Shown here one piece after another: positions 30,727 through 42,343 of a stretch of 64,000 bases of DNA. The translations under genes were made by a program, and so were the position numbers. Below the pieces are notes generated by a model, which was given only the letters and a program-made list of their open reading frames with translations, made no database searches and was not told the origin of the DNA. How positions within the stretch are numbered: the stretch's first letter is position 1; every line of letters starts with the position of its first letter. Location of the stretch: positions 496,001 to 560,000 of the forward strand of contig JAGPYM010000011.1 of NCBI GenBank assembly GCA_020736575.1, given 5' to 3'. The stretch comes from Thelonectria olida (taxonomy: Eukaryota > Ascomycota > Sordariomycetes > Hypocreales > Nectriaceae).

Positions 30727-33132
30727 ATGGAGGGAGAACAGCAGCCAAGACCGCAGCCACTGCAGGCACAATCCGGTGCTGGACCAGAACAGCCTGAGCA
30801 TCATCAGGGTCAAGCCCAGCTTCAACCGCGTCGGCGGAGACGGCCAGCGCTGTCATGTCGTGAATGTCGGCGCCGCAAGATCAAGTGTGATCAGAAGAAC
30901 CCGTGTGCACACTGCATTCGTCACAAGGCCCAATGTACATATCAGACCTTCCACAATGGCTCTGAGCCTGCAGTGTCGGCCGTCCCGGCCACCGCTGTCG
31001 TCCCCTCACGGGCAAGAGCATGGGCACGTACATCGACGGCAACTTCAACGAGCCCGACGCCTTCGGGGAATACAGACACTCGAAGCCCACTGAGATCAAC
31101 CATCGACCAACCTCGTCGTGACCAGCCGTCAGCTCCGCATGGCCTGGAGATTCTTTCAGCCAGAGTCACGACAGGTCACGGCATTCCAACCCCGGCTTCA
31201 AGTTCTCTCAAGCACGATCAAGATCAGGGTCACGATGTTCAAGATCTGCTGCAGCGGCTACTGCAAAAGCTTGAGGAGCCCGGGCAGCCTCAAACCGGAG
31301 GAAAGAGTACGAGAGCCCCGTCCGAGGTGGGAGTAGAGACGCAAACGCGCCAAGACGAGGATCAGGATGAGGATAGGCCACAAGATTGGAAAATAATGCT
31401 GAATAAGGCGAGGGATTTGGGCAACAGTGGTTGGACGGAATTCGCCCAAGAGTTTGTCCCCATCATTGCCTGTTGGGGCGAGATCATGGGCAAGGTGTCC
31501 AAGAACGCTGCATTCCGAGACCCCGAAGTAGCCGCCCTGGTTATACAAGCCAGTGACCTTCTCGGGAAGAGCAAGAATACCGCCAGGAGTATCAAGCTTG
31601 TTCGGCCTACCAGAGGCCTTTTGTCATCCCCTGACCTCCTTGCACCGCCGCCCCGCGAAAAGTCGGATACCCTGGCCAACCTCTATTTTGCGTCATTCGA
31701 ATCAACACACCGCATCTTGCATATTCCAACCTTCTGGGCCGACTATAGAAGATATTGGGACTATCCTGACTCTGTCACGACCTCTCTACGCCTGACCATT
31801 CTCCTGGTTCTCGCTATAGGCTCAAGCCTCTGTGACTATCCAACCCCGGAGGATGCGATTCGTAATGCGGAACTGGTCCATCACTGGATATATGCTGCTG
31901 AGACCTGGCTTGCCGGACCATTAGAGAAGGATCGTGTGGACCTCGCCGGGCTGCAGATTTACTGCTTGACACTCGTGGCGCGACAAATCTTCTCAATCGG
32001 TGGAGATACGGTTTGGATGTCGACGGGATCACTCATTCACAGAGCTATGCAGATCGGTTTGCACCGCGATCCCCAAAACCTCCCAGGGAAGCCCATGTCT
32101 GTTCTACAGACCGAAGTTCGCCGCAGGCTTTGGGGCACCATCCTCGAACTTGTTGTGCAGGCATCGTTGGACGCCAGAATGCCGCCTAGGATATCCTTTG
32201 ATGAGTTCGATACGCAATTGCCCTCGAACGTTGACGACGTTGAGATTGATGAGTCAACTACAGTAGCCCCATCTCATCCTCCAGACCACTTTACTACGAC
32301 ATCAATCCAGCTTGCCCTGCTCGGCTCAATCCCAGTCCGCCTTCGGATTCTCAACTTGCTAAACAAGTTCGACGCTGAGACATCCTACCAAGACATTCTC
32401 GCGCTGAGTTCGGAGCTCACGGAAGCCCTCCACATGAACAACTGCTTGATGAAGGATACGCAAGGATCAACTCCGTTCCACCGAAATCTACTCGACTACC
32501 TAGTTCGCCGGTTTATGATCCCGCTACACTTCTTCTTCAGCAACCAGGCACGCACAAATCCAGTGTATTACGTCTCTATTAGGCTGAGTGTCGATGCTGC
32601 GCTCGCCATCATGTCACCCGAGCCGGACGCTGCTTTCTCGAGATTGATGGCTTCAGGTGGTGGGCTATTCCGCGAAGGTCTGCGAGTTATTATGGTAGCC
32701 GTCGGCCTCGAGCTGCTCATCCACGTCCAGGCACAGCGCCTCGACGGCACGCTACATCGCACCAGCCAGTACCGCCAACTACTGAAACAATCTATCCGCG
32801 ATATGATGGTGTTGGCGGAGGAACGCATCCACCAGGGCGAGACGAATGTGAAGAGCCACATGTTCCTGAATATGATTCTCGGCCAGGTTGAGGCTATCGA
32901 GACGGATTCTTCGGTTGAGCTGCACGTTGCACGCACCGCCAGGGACAGTCTGGAGCATTGTTACGGAGTGCTGAAGGCGAGAGCGGACAAGATGCCCGTG
33001 GCTTCGAGCCCTACTGCTAACCTCGCGCCCCCGGGGATGGACATGGGTCAGGGGATGGATGGATACGTTATGGACTTGGATTGGGAGACTTTTTTGCCTG
33101 ACCAGGCTTTTTTTAATGCCATGAGTACGTGA
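30727..33132 (+). CDS. Zn2Cys6 fungal transcription factor with fungal-specific TF domain
   Basis: Intronless, 801 residues from MEGEQQ. A basic run (PRRRRRPALS) leads into the binuclear cluster with Cys at residues 44, 47, 54, 60, 63 and 70 (C-x2-C-x6-C-x5-C-x2-C-x6-C), the DNA-binding domain that recognises CGG half-sites. A long Pro/Ser/Thr linker follows, then the middle homology (fungal_trans) domain, with recognisable NLYFASFESTHRILHIPTFW, AETWLAGPLEKDRVDLAGLQ and IGLHRDPQ. A C-terminal acidic segment (GYVMDLDWETFLPD) looks like an activation region. It converges on a PDR ABC transporter gene and follows a methyltransferase; regulation of these neighbours is plausible but not shown. Confidence 0.93.
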   Translation: MEGEQQPRPQPLQAQSGAGPEQPEHHQGQAQLQPRRRRRPALSCRECRRRKIKCDQKNPCAHCIRHKAQCTYQTFHNGSEPAVSAVPATAVVPSRARAWARTSTATSTSPTPSGNTDTRSPLRSTIDQPRRDQPSAPHGLEILSARVTTGHGIPTPASSSLKHDQDQGHDVQDLLQRLLQKLEEPGQPQTGGKSTRAPSEVGVETQTRQDEDQDEDRPQDWKIMLNKARDLGNSGWTEFAQEFVPIIACWGEIMGKVSKNAAFRDPEVAALVIQASDLLGKSKNTARSIKLVRPTRGLLSSPDLLAPPPREKSDTLANLYFASFESTHRILHIPTFWADYRRYWDYPDSVTTSLRLTILLVLAIGSSLCDYPTPEDAIRNAELVHHWIYAAETWLAGPLEKDRVDLAGLQIYCLTLVARQIFSIGGDTVWMSTGSLIHRAMQIGLHRDPQNLPGKPMSVLQTEVRRRLWGTILELVVQASLDARMPPRISFDEFDTQLPSNVDDVEIDESTTVAPSHPPDHFTTTSIQLALLGSIPVRLRILNLLNKFDAETSYQDILALSSELTEALHMNNCLMKDTQGSTPFHRNLLDYLVRRFMIPLHFFFSNQARTNPVYYVSIRLSVDAALAIMSPEPDAAFSRLMASGGGLFREGLRVIMVAVGLELLIHVQAQRLDGTLHRTSQYRQLLKQSIRDMMVLAEERIHQGETNVKSHMFLNMILGQVEAIETDSSVELHVARTARDSLEHCYGVLKARADKMPVASSPTANLAPPGMDMGQGMDGYVMDLDWETFLPDQAFFNAMST

Positions 33133-33619
33133 GGTAGCTTAGGCAGGATAGGTATTATGTATTAATACCATGGGAGGATTGTTGTGGGAGGATTGAGAGG
33201 TCTTGCAATTGAAAGAGCGACTTGGGAATTGGGACATCACAGCTAGTGCAGCTGATGTATTTTGATAGATCCTCATCTTGATTGAATTCATACTCACCCG
33301 TAGAGAGAAAGGACGACAGAGTTCGTTTGATGTGATAAGAGTATTGGCAATGGCTCTTCGTGTGCTGTAATAAGTATATGAGGTAGGTCAACCATGACTG
33401 TTACTCGACAATCGATGCATTGTCGACACCATTCCGGTTTCCTACCGGAAATGTTTTATTAAGATGAGAATTAAGGTACTTATCTCTCCCCCCAAACACT
33501 AATCTTGCACGTTGTTCCACCAAGCCCTCAGAGGGACTATCTGTGTCCAAACTCACAGTCTCTCAACCCTGCCTCAATCCTGTCCTATTCGTACAAATTC
33601 GTCCTTCTCCAAGTCCTAG
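33133..33619. other. Intergenic region between convergent genes
   Basis: About 490 bases of shared 3' flank between the transcription factor and the ABC transporter. No coding frame of interest. Confidence 0.55.
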
Positions 33620-36600
33620 TCACACCTTCTTCTTCCCATGCGGCATCCTCGCAGCCCAGTAGAGAACCAGTGCTGCGGCCATGTTGAAGATGACGTACGC
33701 CCACAGAATACCGAAATTACGCCACCGGACGTTATAGTCAGAACTGACCGCCTCCAGGTAGATGTTTGTCTCCTTAATTCTGCAGTACTGGCAATCAGTT
33801 GTCGAGTTGGAGTCGAGAAGGTATCCGCCTGCCTTCGAGATGTATGCCTCCATGTACTCGCCGCAGGTTTTGCCGTCTAGTGGACTGAAGTTCGTAAACT
33901 CGTTGCTTGCACACGTCACACCCACGTTAGCCAGCCCGGTCGAGAGGGTCGCCGAGACCAAGTACGTCATCGGAGAGGCCCAATAGAGGAAAATCCAGAA
34001 GCTCGGCATCTCATCCTTTGATGCAAGCACGCCACAGAAGAAGAATGCCAGAAAGAATAGAAGAGTCGCAGTATTAGCCCCGTCCTCGATCGAACCACAA
34101 AACGAGACGCAGAGGTGCGCAAATGTCGACACCCAGACGAGGAAGACCCAGAAGAGAAGCAGCATTAACCAAGCCCTTTCGTTGGCCTGGTCGGCGTCTT
34201 GCGCGTTTGAGTAGAAGCCAATTGGGAAATAGAACACCGCCCACATGAGAACCGAAGCAAGCGTGTACCAGGGCAGCTCGGCAACCATCTGGGCAAGCAT
34301 GAAGACCTTCCAGCTATATATCTTGGCCGGCCGCTCGCGGACTTCGTACAGGGAGCGCTGTGTGATGAACTGCGGCAGCTGCTGGTTCACCAGCTGCGTG
34401 ACGATGCTCGTGAGCTCAAAGATGGCAAACATCTGATTCTGCAACCCTTGGATGCTCATCGGCGAGTTGATGAAGACCAGTCCGACGAAAAGGCTAGACA
34501 CGATGCAGAGGGCGAGCTTGGAGTAGATGTATGAGGGCGTTCGCCATGTCTGCTGGAAAACACGCTGTGTCACCACGCGAAATTGGTACCAGAGTGACGT
34601 GGCAAACTCTCGGTACAAGACTGAGTCGTGGTTCGAGGTGGCGCGGTCCTGGCCCTCTGAGCGGAGACGAGCCAGTTCGTCTTGGGTGTGCTGATATCCC
34701 GGGCTTGAGCGCCAGACTTGGTGCCAGTCAACGTCGGAATGGCTACCTGGTGCCGCGCCGATGGCCTCGAGCATCCACTCAGCAGGATTGGCGCCGGGTG
34801 GACAAGGCTTGGCTCCGTTGTGCTCGAAATAGCTGATGAGACTTTGGGAGTTATCGCCGACTTCGCCTATGGGAGAAGCGTGGATTAGTGAGTGTCATAA
34901 GCCGAAGCAGTAAACAGAACTTACCGAAATAGACCGTCTTGCCACCTTCAGCAAGTAACAGCAGGCGGTCAAATCGCTGGAACAAAATCGCAGAAGGTTG
35001 GTGGATGGTACAGAGGATAGACTGGCCTGCTTTCGACAGCTTATCCAGCAGGTCAAGAATAGCCCAGCTGGTTTGAGAGTCTAAACCTGATGTAGGCTCG
35101 TCCACAAAGAGGAGGAGGGGCGGTTTGGCAGCTAATTCAACACCGATAGTCAAGCGTTTCCGTTGCTCGACGTTGAGGCCTTCACCCAGCACGCCGACCA
35201 CGACTTCGGCCCATTCTTGCATGTCGAGCAGCTCGATGACCTCGTCGACGTAGGCTAGCTTTTCTGCCTCCGGGATGTGTCCCGGCTGACGAAGAAGAGC
35301 AGAGAAGTTCAATGCCTAGCATGTAACATGTTAGGGTACAGATCTTATCAAACGGCCCATGGGTGAAGCAAGGCGGTGCTCCTCTGCGCGACGTAGAGTG
35401 TTCAGGGGATTTGTTGGAGATGCTACTTACTTCGCGGACAGTACTTGTCTCGAGGTGCAGGTCTTGCTGCTGGGCGTAGCCGGTCTTGCGCTGGAAGCTT
35501 TCATCGCGAAGTTTCCCGTCCACAAGCATCTCGCCGGTGATAACACCTACGCCGCCGCGACGATCGGCCAAGCAGTCCAGTAGAGTCGTCTTACCGGCCC
35601 CAGAGACTCCCATTAACGCTGTTAGAGTACCCGGCTTTACCCAGCCGTCGACGTTATCGAGAATGCGCCGAGTATTGCCCTTGATCTTGATGTCGTAGCA
35701 GACGTTGTTCCAGTGGAAGACGCTCGTAGAGCCTTGGAAGCCTTTGTTCTTATCGGAACTGTACCCATCGCGCGGCTTCTCCAGTATGGTCGCTTCTGGG
35801 CTAGATACTGCGCTTTCCATGTCGTGACCCTTGGCGTGTGCCTTCGGAACGTAACCGCGACGGAAGATCATGACCTCACCCTTGGACTTCTTGGCTGTGA
35901 CGTAGTCACTGGCCACAAAGTAGACCAGGTGGTTGAAGAGGAGCATAGCGATGATTATACCCACATTTCGCCACTTGTGAGAAGCAGAGTAACTGTAAGC
36001 GGAGTTGATATAGGCGTCGCCATTCACAAAAGGCTGGCCAGGCACGGCGCCAACAGCATCGCAGGCCACACTCGTCGTGCCTGGAGTACCGTAACTGGGA
36101 ATATAGGAGGCGCAGGTAAAGTCGCGGCCGCTAAACTCATTAACCATAAGTGACTCGTAACCATAGGCGACAGGGTTCAGGTAGTTGATCCATCTACACC
36201 ACGAGGGCATATAGCGGATGGGAACGACAAAGCCGGTGACGATGAGCAGGGCGAGCATCATCATTGAGGCGGGCACCATGGCCTGCGTCTCTGTACGGGA
36301 CACGGCACCGCTGAGAATCATTAGCAATTCTGGCGGGACACATGTGGCACAGAGGTGACTTACATGAACCTGAAGATGCCCGACATGGAGAGAATAACGA
36401 GCAGAACCACAAGCAGATAGAAGAAGAAGTTGCCGGGATGACGATTCAAGTTGGTCATAAAGTAGAAGACCAAGTTGAACCCAACAGCCCCAGTTAGCTT
36501 CATGGGTAAGTCAACCAAGACAGCAGCGTACGCTTCAGCCGATGGGCGATAAAACGCGTAGCGGGCCTGCTTCTCCACGATGGGCCGTTCTGCGTAGAGT

Positions 36601-38380
36601 GTCATAACCTCGGTGATCGATGCAAAGGCGTTGAACAAAATTGCCATGAACAATACAACAGCTCGGCCCCTGAAGGTGTCCGTTGTCTCGCCTAGGTTGT
36701 AGAACAAGGACGATGTGATGAGGGCCATGATGGCATTTGCAACCATGGTGAAGACAGACGGGCCTGGATCTGCCCAGAAGCGTCTCCAGCCCCGCCATAT
36801 GCAGAGCTTCACTTGTTGTGAGTACGTGAGAATGAACGGGGAGCTGGTGCTCTGGCCCTTGGCTTGGTGTGCCTTCTTCAACTCGAGGTAAGTCTGAGAA
36901 TGCTTGCCGCCGATGACGTGGTGCGAGTTATACTCATCAATTTCCGCACGTAAAGCCTTGCATTCTGGACTTGCATTCCATGCAGCAGCAAACTCGTCGG
37001 GCGTCCGAGGCGGGTTGCATCCTGCGCGCGGAATGCGCTCCGCGGGAAATGTCATCGAGGTGAGAAAGTCAGGAGTTGTCTGCCGTCTCGGACACTCGAA
37101 GCCAAGGTTGACGAAATATGCTTTGGCCTGAGACGCAGGCCCAAAGTAGATCTGCCGGCCATCGTAAAGCACCAGAGTCTTGTCAAAAAGATCATAGGCG
37201 CTTTGAGGTGCTTGGTACATGGACACAGCGCAAGTCTGGCCGAAGAGCTGGGACTGCAGCCGAAGCGTCTTGCAGAATTCGACGGCGTTGGCCGCGTCTA
37301 AGCCACGCGTAGAGCTGCAAAGGAAGTTAGTGTTTATCGCGGGGGATATTACTCAGTTATAGACGAGACTCACTTGTCCCAACACTGGAAGGGAGCATTG
37401 GATAATGTTGCCTCGGCGATGCTGACACGCTTCCGCTCTCCGCCAGATACCCCTCGCACAAAGTCGTTTCCTACTTTTGTGCTGCTAGTGTGACTGATTC
37501 CGTACATGGCCATGACAACATCGCGAAGGTGGTCGCAGTACCTAAGGGACGTGAACCGTCAGCATGGCAACAAGTCAGGAAAGCATAAGCATATCGAAGT
37601 AACTCACTGGTTCCGAGTGATGCCCTGAGGAAGCTCCCTCTGGCAGCGAGCACGCGCAGCGAATGTCAGCGTCTCGTTCACTGTCAGCATTGGAAAGTGG
37701 ACATCCTGTTCGGCCGTGTATATGGCGTCTCCCCGGTGCATAGAGTGCATGTCCTTGTCCGAGATGCCGTGGTAGTTGAAGTGGGAATTCTCATCAACAT
37801 AGATGCCGTTTCGATCACCCGAGATGGTCTTGAGAAAGGTTGAGCAACCAGAAGAAGGCGGGCCAAGGACAGCACACATCTCACCAGGACGAATGAGTCC
37901 GTTGAACTGGCGCAGAATGTCGACTCGTTTCTGGCCCAAGGAGCTGGACTTGGGCGAGAGACGCCGAGCAGCCATACCAGGCGCGGCCAGCCAGATGTTG
38001 GCCACGGTCTTTTGGAAATCGGCCGGAGTGCCGTACCCAAAGACGTTGAGATTCTGGAAACAAAGACCAACTCGGCGGAAACTCTGTCCCTGTTCCTCGG
38101 CCGCCGCAGCAAGATTCCTGGCCCAGGAGCGAGCGTCGAACTTGTCTCCAGACGGGTTGAGCGGAGAGTCTGGGTCACTGCTTCCAAAGACAGGCTTGCT
38201 CCCGGAGAAGTCTGAACTGTTGCGTGAGAACTCGCGTGCAAGTTGTTGGACCCTTTCATGCCGTGTATCCTCGCTCTCCGTCTCGATGTTGTGAGTGAGG
38301 TCTGCCGATGGAGATGCTCGAGCGTGAGGAGTGTCAGCCTCGGCGGGACCCAAGTGGCCTGAACCAGGCAAGGACGCCAT
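33620..38380 (-). CDS. PDR-type (ABCG full-size) ABC transporter
   Basis: Six exons: 38380-37608, 37541-37374, 37314-36364, 36310-35431, 35315-34925 and 34866-33620, with all-GT-AG introns of 53-115 bp; 1,469 residues, the usual PDR length. Layout is NBD1-TMD1-NBD2-TMD2. NBD1 has the PDR-style degenerate Walker A ([12 protein letters not shown]), signature [14 protein letters not shown] and Walker B QCWDNSTRGLD rebuilt across intron 2. NBD2 has a normal Walker A ([12 protein letters not shown]), degenerate signature [15 protein letters not shown] and Walker [16 protein letters not shown]. Intron 3 interrupts FRFIGAVSRT. This asymmetric ATPase pair is the hallmark of fungal pleiotropic-drug-resistance pumps, which export azoles, phytoalexins or own metabolites at the plasma membrane. 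The substrate is unknown. Confidence 0.95.
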
Positions 38381-40446
38381 GGTTGATTATTTGTTTCTCA
38401 ATTGTTTGATGGCGTAACGGCTTTTGTAAGAAGGCAGTTAGAGCAAATGTGCCGTGTTCAAACAGAGCAGGCTGGTTATATCTGGCTGAGGACTGTTGAT
38501 GCACAAACTTGGATCTTACGACACCGTCATGAATATATACAGAAAAACGCCTCGTTAAGTTTGGTGATCAAATTTCCGTTTGTTCTACGTTTTTGGCTGT
38601 CTCGGCCGAGATCTAAGCAATGTCAATGATAGAATTCTCTGGTTCGGGTATAAGACTGTATTGATGCTTGGAGAGTTGCCCGAAATCTCCGCCTTCAAGG
38701 AGACAAGGGGCACTTTCATTGTGCTTTGAATTCTCCGTCTCTAGAGATGGATAATACGGTTTGTAATTGAAAGCTTCGGCCGAGGCGGCGATAAGCCCTT
38801 GTATTTTCGGTTATATGACCACGTCTCAATTGGTCAATCCATCAGTAATATTCCGAACAGACAAACTCCAATGCGCGCGTCGCTTGCGGAACGGGCCGCA
38901 GTCAGATCAGATTCAGCTCAGGAATTCCACTTGAGCGAATCAAGGCCAGCGATTGCGTCACATCAAGGGTTAAAGAGAGGCTCAACTTGGACAAGTAGCA
39001 GGGAAAGGAAGATATTGTCTTCCTCGTGTCTATTAGACCGTCTACCCAATCCACCGAGGTGTTACAGCTCTGATTGCGGGCGACGCCAGACGCTGTACAG
39101 AGGTAAGATTCCAGACCTTCCGACATGGTGCAACCACCGCCACCTCCAATTCAGAGGCATGATGAATAGATAAATGGCCCCTTTAAGCAGATTCTAGCCA
39201 ATCTTGCACGACCCCGAGTGAATATAGACTTCCAGTGCAAATCTTCATCTTCTTTTATCCAATACGAGGATGGTATGGCCACCCAGCCTACCCTACACAC
39301 CAACTCGCCCCAACTGGTATTTCTAAGGCTATGTCACAACACCAAGAACACGCCTAATTAGAGCCATCGTGGGCTTCATCTTCTCTGACGTCGCGACTAA
39401 TGCTATAGGACCCATGAGGCACAACCGCGAGTTGGTCACTTCCCCGGATGGTCTGCTCCCGGATGGTGGCCAACGCACAGACTGCTGGACGTGTGAGTGA
39501 CAGGTTGCGGGGCGAAAACGATTTTGTTCGGCTGCTGTCTCGGCTATGAGACGGTTGGCAGCAACGCTTTCAAACGCTCGAGTCAGGTCGGGAGATGGTT
39601 GCAATTGGCCCGGCCAGCTGCATCTCTCGGTTGTCGTGCTGCAAATGTTGCAAATGGAGCTTGTGACAGCTGCTTTCTCCTCTCATCGGAGCCGAATCTA
39701 TTGAACGCCACGCCGTCATTATGCATCGGAACTAGCCACCGGCTTTAGCAGCAGACTGTCGGACTTTACTTCCGGGCGCCGTACATCACTTGGCGCTTCT
39801 AGGGCCATCGAACTGTTCGTCTGTGACTTGGCATCTGGGCAACTAGGCCTTCAGCCTCTCTGCTGAAGAAAGACTCCATCAGACAAGACTCACCAAGAAG
39901 AGGAGGAGCTTCTCTTCCGAGGTCGGTGGCCGCATGACATGGATACACCCTGGCTGCTCCCCTCTCAAACCCACAACGTCCCTTTGCCTTTTCTGGGGAA
40001 TAACGTGAGTTTTCCCTCCTCTCCGCCTAACGCCCATGCGGAAGGTTCCTTTACAGTTGGCCGAACCATCTCGCATCTTATGATGATCTTGCGGGGTTGG
40101 CCTCATGGAGAGGAGACCCTAATCTCAAAGCGTAAGGGATCGGCAGAACTTGTGATTGACTCTTCAAATCGAGGGAAAGAAAAGATTTGGCTGCCGACGT
40201 CGGATCCGCGGCAATGATCCACTGCACTGGAGACTGGGACATTGCCAACGGCGGCGGGACAAACAAAAAGAGATGATGTCTGTGTGACTCTGCAGTATTT
40301 GAATGCTTGTATGACCTTATTTAAAACTCAGGCGGTTGATCCCTTCCCTTCTCCTCCTCCTCCTCCTCCCTCTCCCCTCCTCTGTCTTGTCTCACTCAAC
40401 CCTCTTGGTCGCCTGCATCCAAACCACCAAAGCAGCAACCGACACA
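38381..40446. other. Divergent intergenic region, 2.1 kb
   Basis: Separates the ABC transporter (minus) from an ACS-family permease (plus). Frames here are short and overlapping, and none is recognisable. A 10-bp direct repeat cccggatggt occurs twice near 39443-39468. The region is long enough for two complex promoters. Confidence 0.5.
40318..40393 (+). promoter_or_regulatory. TATA-like box and CT-rich tract before the permease gene
   Basis: TATTTAAAA at 40318-40326 is followed by a nearly pure pyrimidine tract at 40341-40393 with a repeated ctc core, ending 53 bases before the ATG at 40447. TATA plus CT box directly upstream of the transcription start is a known pattern of strongly expressed filamentous-fungal genes. 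No transcript data support the exact start. Confidence 0.55.
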
Positions 40447-42001
40447 ATGGCGCTTGGACTTGGCGACGAAAAAGTCCCAGGCGACTCCTCGCCCTCGGTC
40501 GACCCCGAACGCCATGAGCGCGATGGCGATGTCGTCTACGCTGAGGGGGTTGAGGTTCAATGCCCTCCACACACGACCGAGCGCAAGCTCATCACCAAGA
40601 TCGACCTCCACGTGGTGCCGTTTCTGTGCATCATGTACCTCCTAGCATTCCTTGGTAAGTGATGCTCACCAACTGAACCTCCATCCTTCGCGCCTAACAA
40701 ACCCCCCAGACCGCGTCAACATTGCCAATGCCAACATCTTCGGCCTCTCCGAGGAGCTCAAGCTCGACGGCACCCTCTACAACAACGCCCTCGTCGTCTT
40801 CTTCGTGCCCTACATCCTCTTCGAGATCCCTTCCAACATGCTGCTCAAGCGCTTCCGCCCGCACGTCTGGCTCAGCCTCAACATGTTCCTGTTCGGCTTC
40901 ACCACCATGATGCAGGGCCTCGTCCAGAACTACAGCGGCCTGATCGCCACTCGCTTCTTCCTCGGCCTGTTCGAGACGGGCATGTTCCCCGGCGCCTTTT
41001 ACTTGATCGGCATGTGGTATCGCCGCCACGAAGCCCAGCGCCGGTACTCGTTCTTCTTCAACAGCACCACTCTCGCCGGGGCGTTCGGTGGACTGCTTGC
41101 TGCCGCCATTGGCAAGATGGACGGAGTGAGAGGATACCAGGGCTGGCGCTGGATCTTCATTCTCGAGGGCGGCCTGACCGTCTTTGTCAGCTTCTTCTTC
41201 TACTTCCTGCTGCCCGACTTCCCCGAGGAGTCCAAGTGGCTCACGCCCGAAGAGAAAGAGTTTGTGTCGGCGCGCCTCCAGGTCGACCAAGGCCGCGCCA
41301 GCGCCGAGCGGCAGATCACCGCCCGAGACGTCGGCAACATCTTCAAGGACTACAAGATCATCCTCGGCGGCTTCATGTACTTTGGCCTCATTGTGCCCGC
41401 GTACGGGTACGCATACTTTGCACCGGGCATTCTCCAGACGTACGGATACGGCACCATCCAGACGCAGCTGCACAGCGTCCCTCCGTGGGCCGTGTCGTTT
41501 GTGTTTTCCATGACGGTGGCGTTTTTGTCCGACAAGATGCGCCATCGCTTCATCTTTGCCGTCTTTGCCATTTGCGTCGCCATTGTCGGCTTCGCAATCC
41601 TCATCCGCGTGCACGACAACACAAAGCTCCAGTACGCCGCGCTGTTCCTCGTTGCTAGCGGCGCGTACACGGCCATGCCCATTATCGTATGCTGGTTCAA
41701 TATGAACCTCGGCGGGCATCATCGACGCTCGGTGGGAAGTGCGTGGCAGGTGGCTTTTGGCAACATTGGCGGCATCATCGCTGTGTTTGCTTTCCTGAAG
41801 AAGGATGCGCCCAAGTACATCCCTGGGTATTCCATCTGCATCGCCTTTACCATCGTATCGATCATCGCGTGTATTCTGTACGGCTTTGCGTGCATGAGGG
41901 AAAACAAGCAGAGGAACGAGAAGCCGATGGATCTGAATCTGACAGAGGAGGAAAAGGCCGATATGGGAGACCTGTCGCCATCATACCGGTATTTGCTGTA
42001 A
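40447..42001 (+). CDS. MFS permease of the ACS family (nicotinate/Tna1-like)
   Basis: Two exons, 40447-40654 and 40710-42001, 55-bp intron (gtaagt ... cccccag), 499 residues. The junction restores YLLAFLDRVNIANANIFGL, the family motif at the end of helix 1. About 12 membrane segments follow, with signatures PYILFEIPSNMLLKR, RFFLGLFETGMFPGAFYLI, GMWYRRHEAQRR and GWRWIFILEGG. The central loop (PDFPEESKWLTPEEKEFV) is typical of the anion:cation symporter family that includes the yeast nicotinic acid permease Tna1 and many mould carboxylate carriers. The substrate cannot be fixed from sequence. GC-rich third positions suggest good expression, in line with the CT-rich promoter. Confidence 0.9.
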
Positions 42002-42343
42002 TTGCACATGGTCTGTCAAGCCGATTAGCGAAACATTGAAGGGATACGGCGCGCGATGCACCCATGAATACAGATACCCAATATGAGTCACTATCCATTT
42101 TATTTCATTTCTTGATTCAATAATGACGTGTTTCCTCCTTTAATAAGCTTGAATCCTGCCCTTCATTACTCGTTCCACGTCCGTGACTTTCGGACGCTCC
42201 CAACCGAACCGAACCGAGCCTGTCGCAATCCCTGTACAAATTGTAAGTGAGATGCATCAGACAAAATCGAAACATGTTTTCCTTCCAAACAGCTTTCAAG
42301 ATTCTGGTTCTATTTGCTAAAACCCCCTCGGACCACAAGAATC
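42002..42343. other. Short intergenic region
   Basis: 342 bases between two tandem MFS genes, with nothing beyond 3' flank and promoter. Confidence 0.5.

Noticed and set aside
40694..41722. 342-residue minus-strand frame
   Set aside because: Antisense of the ACS-family permease, whose membrane helices and motifs are unmistakable on the plus strand.
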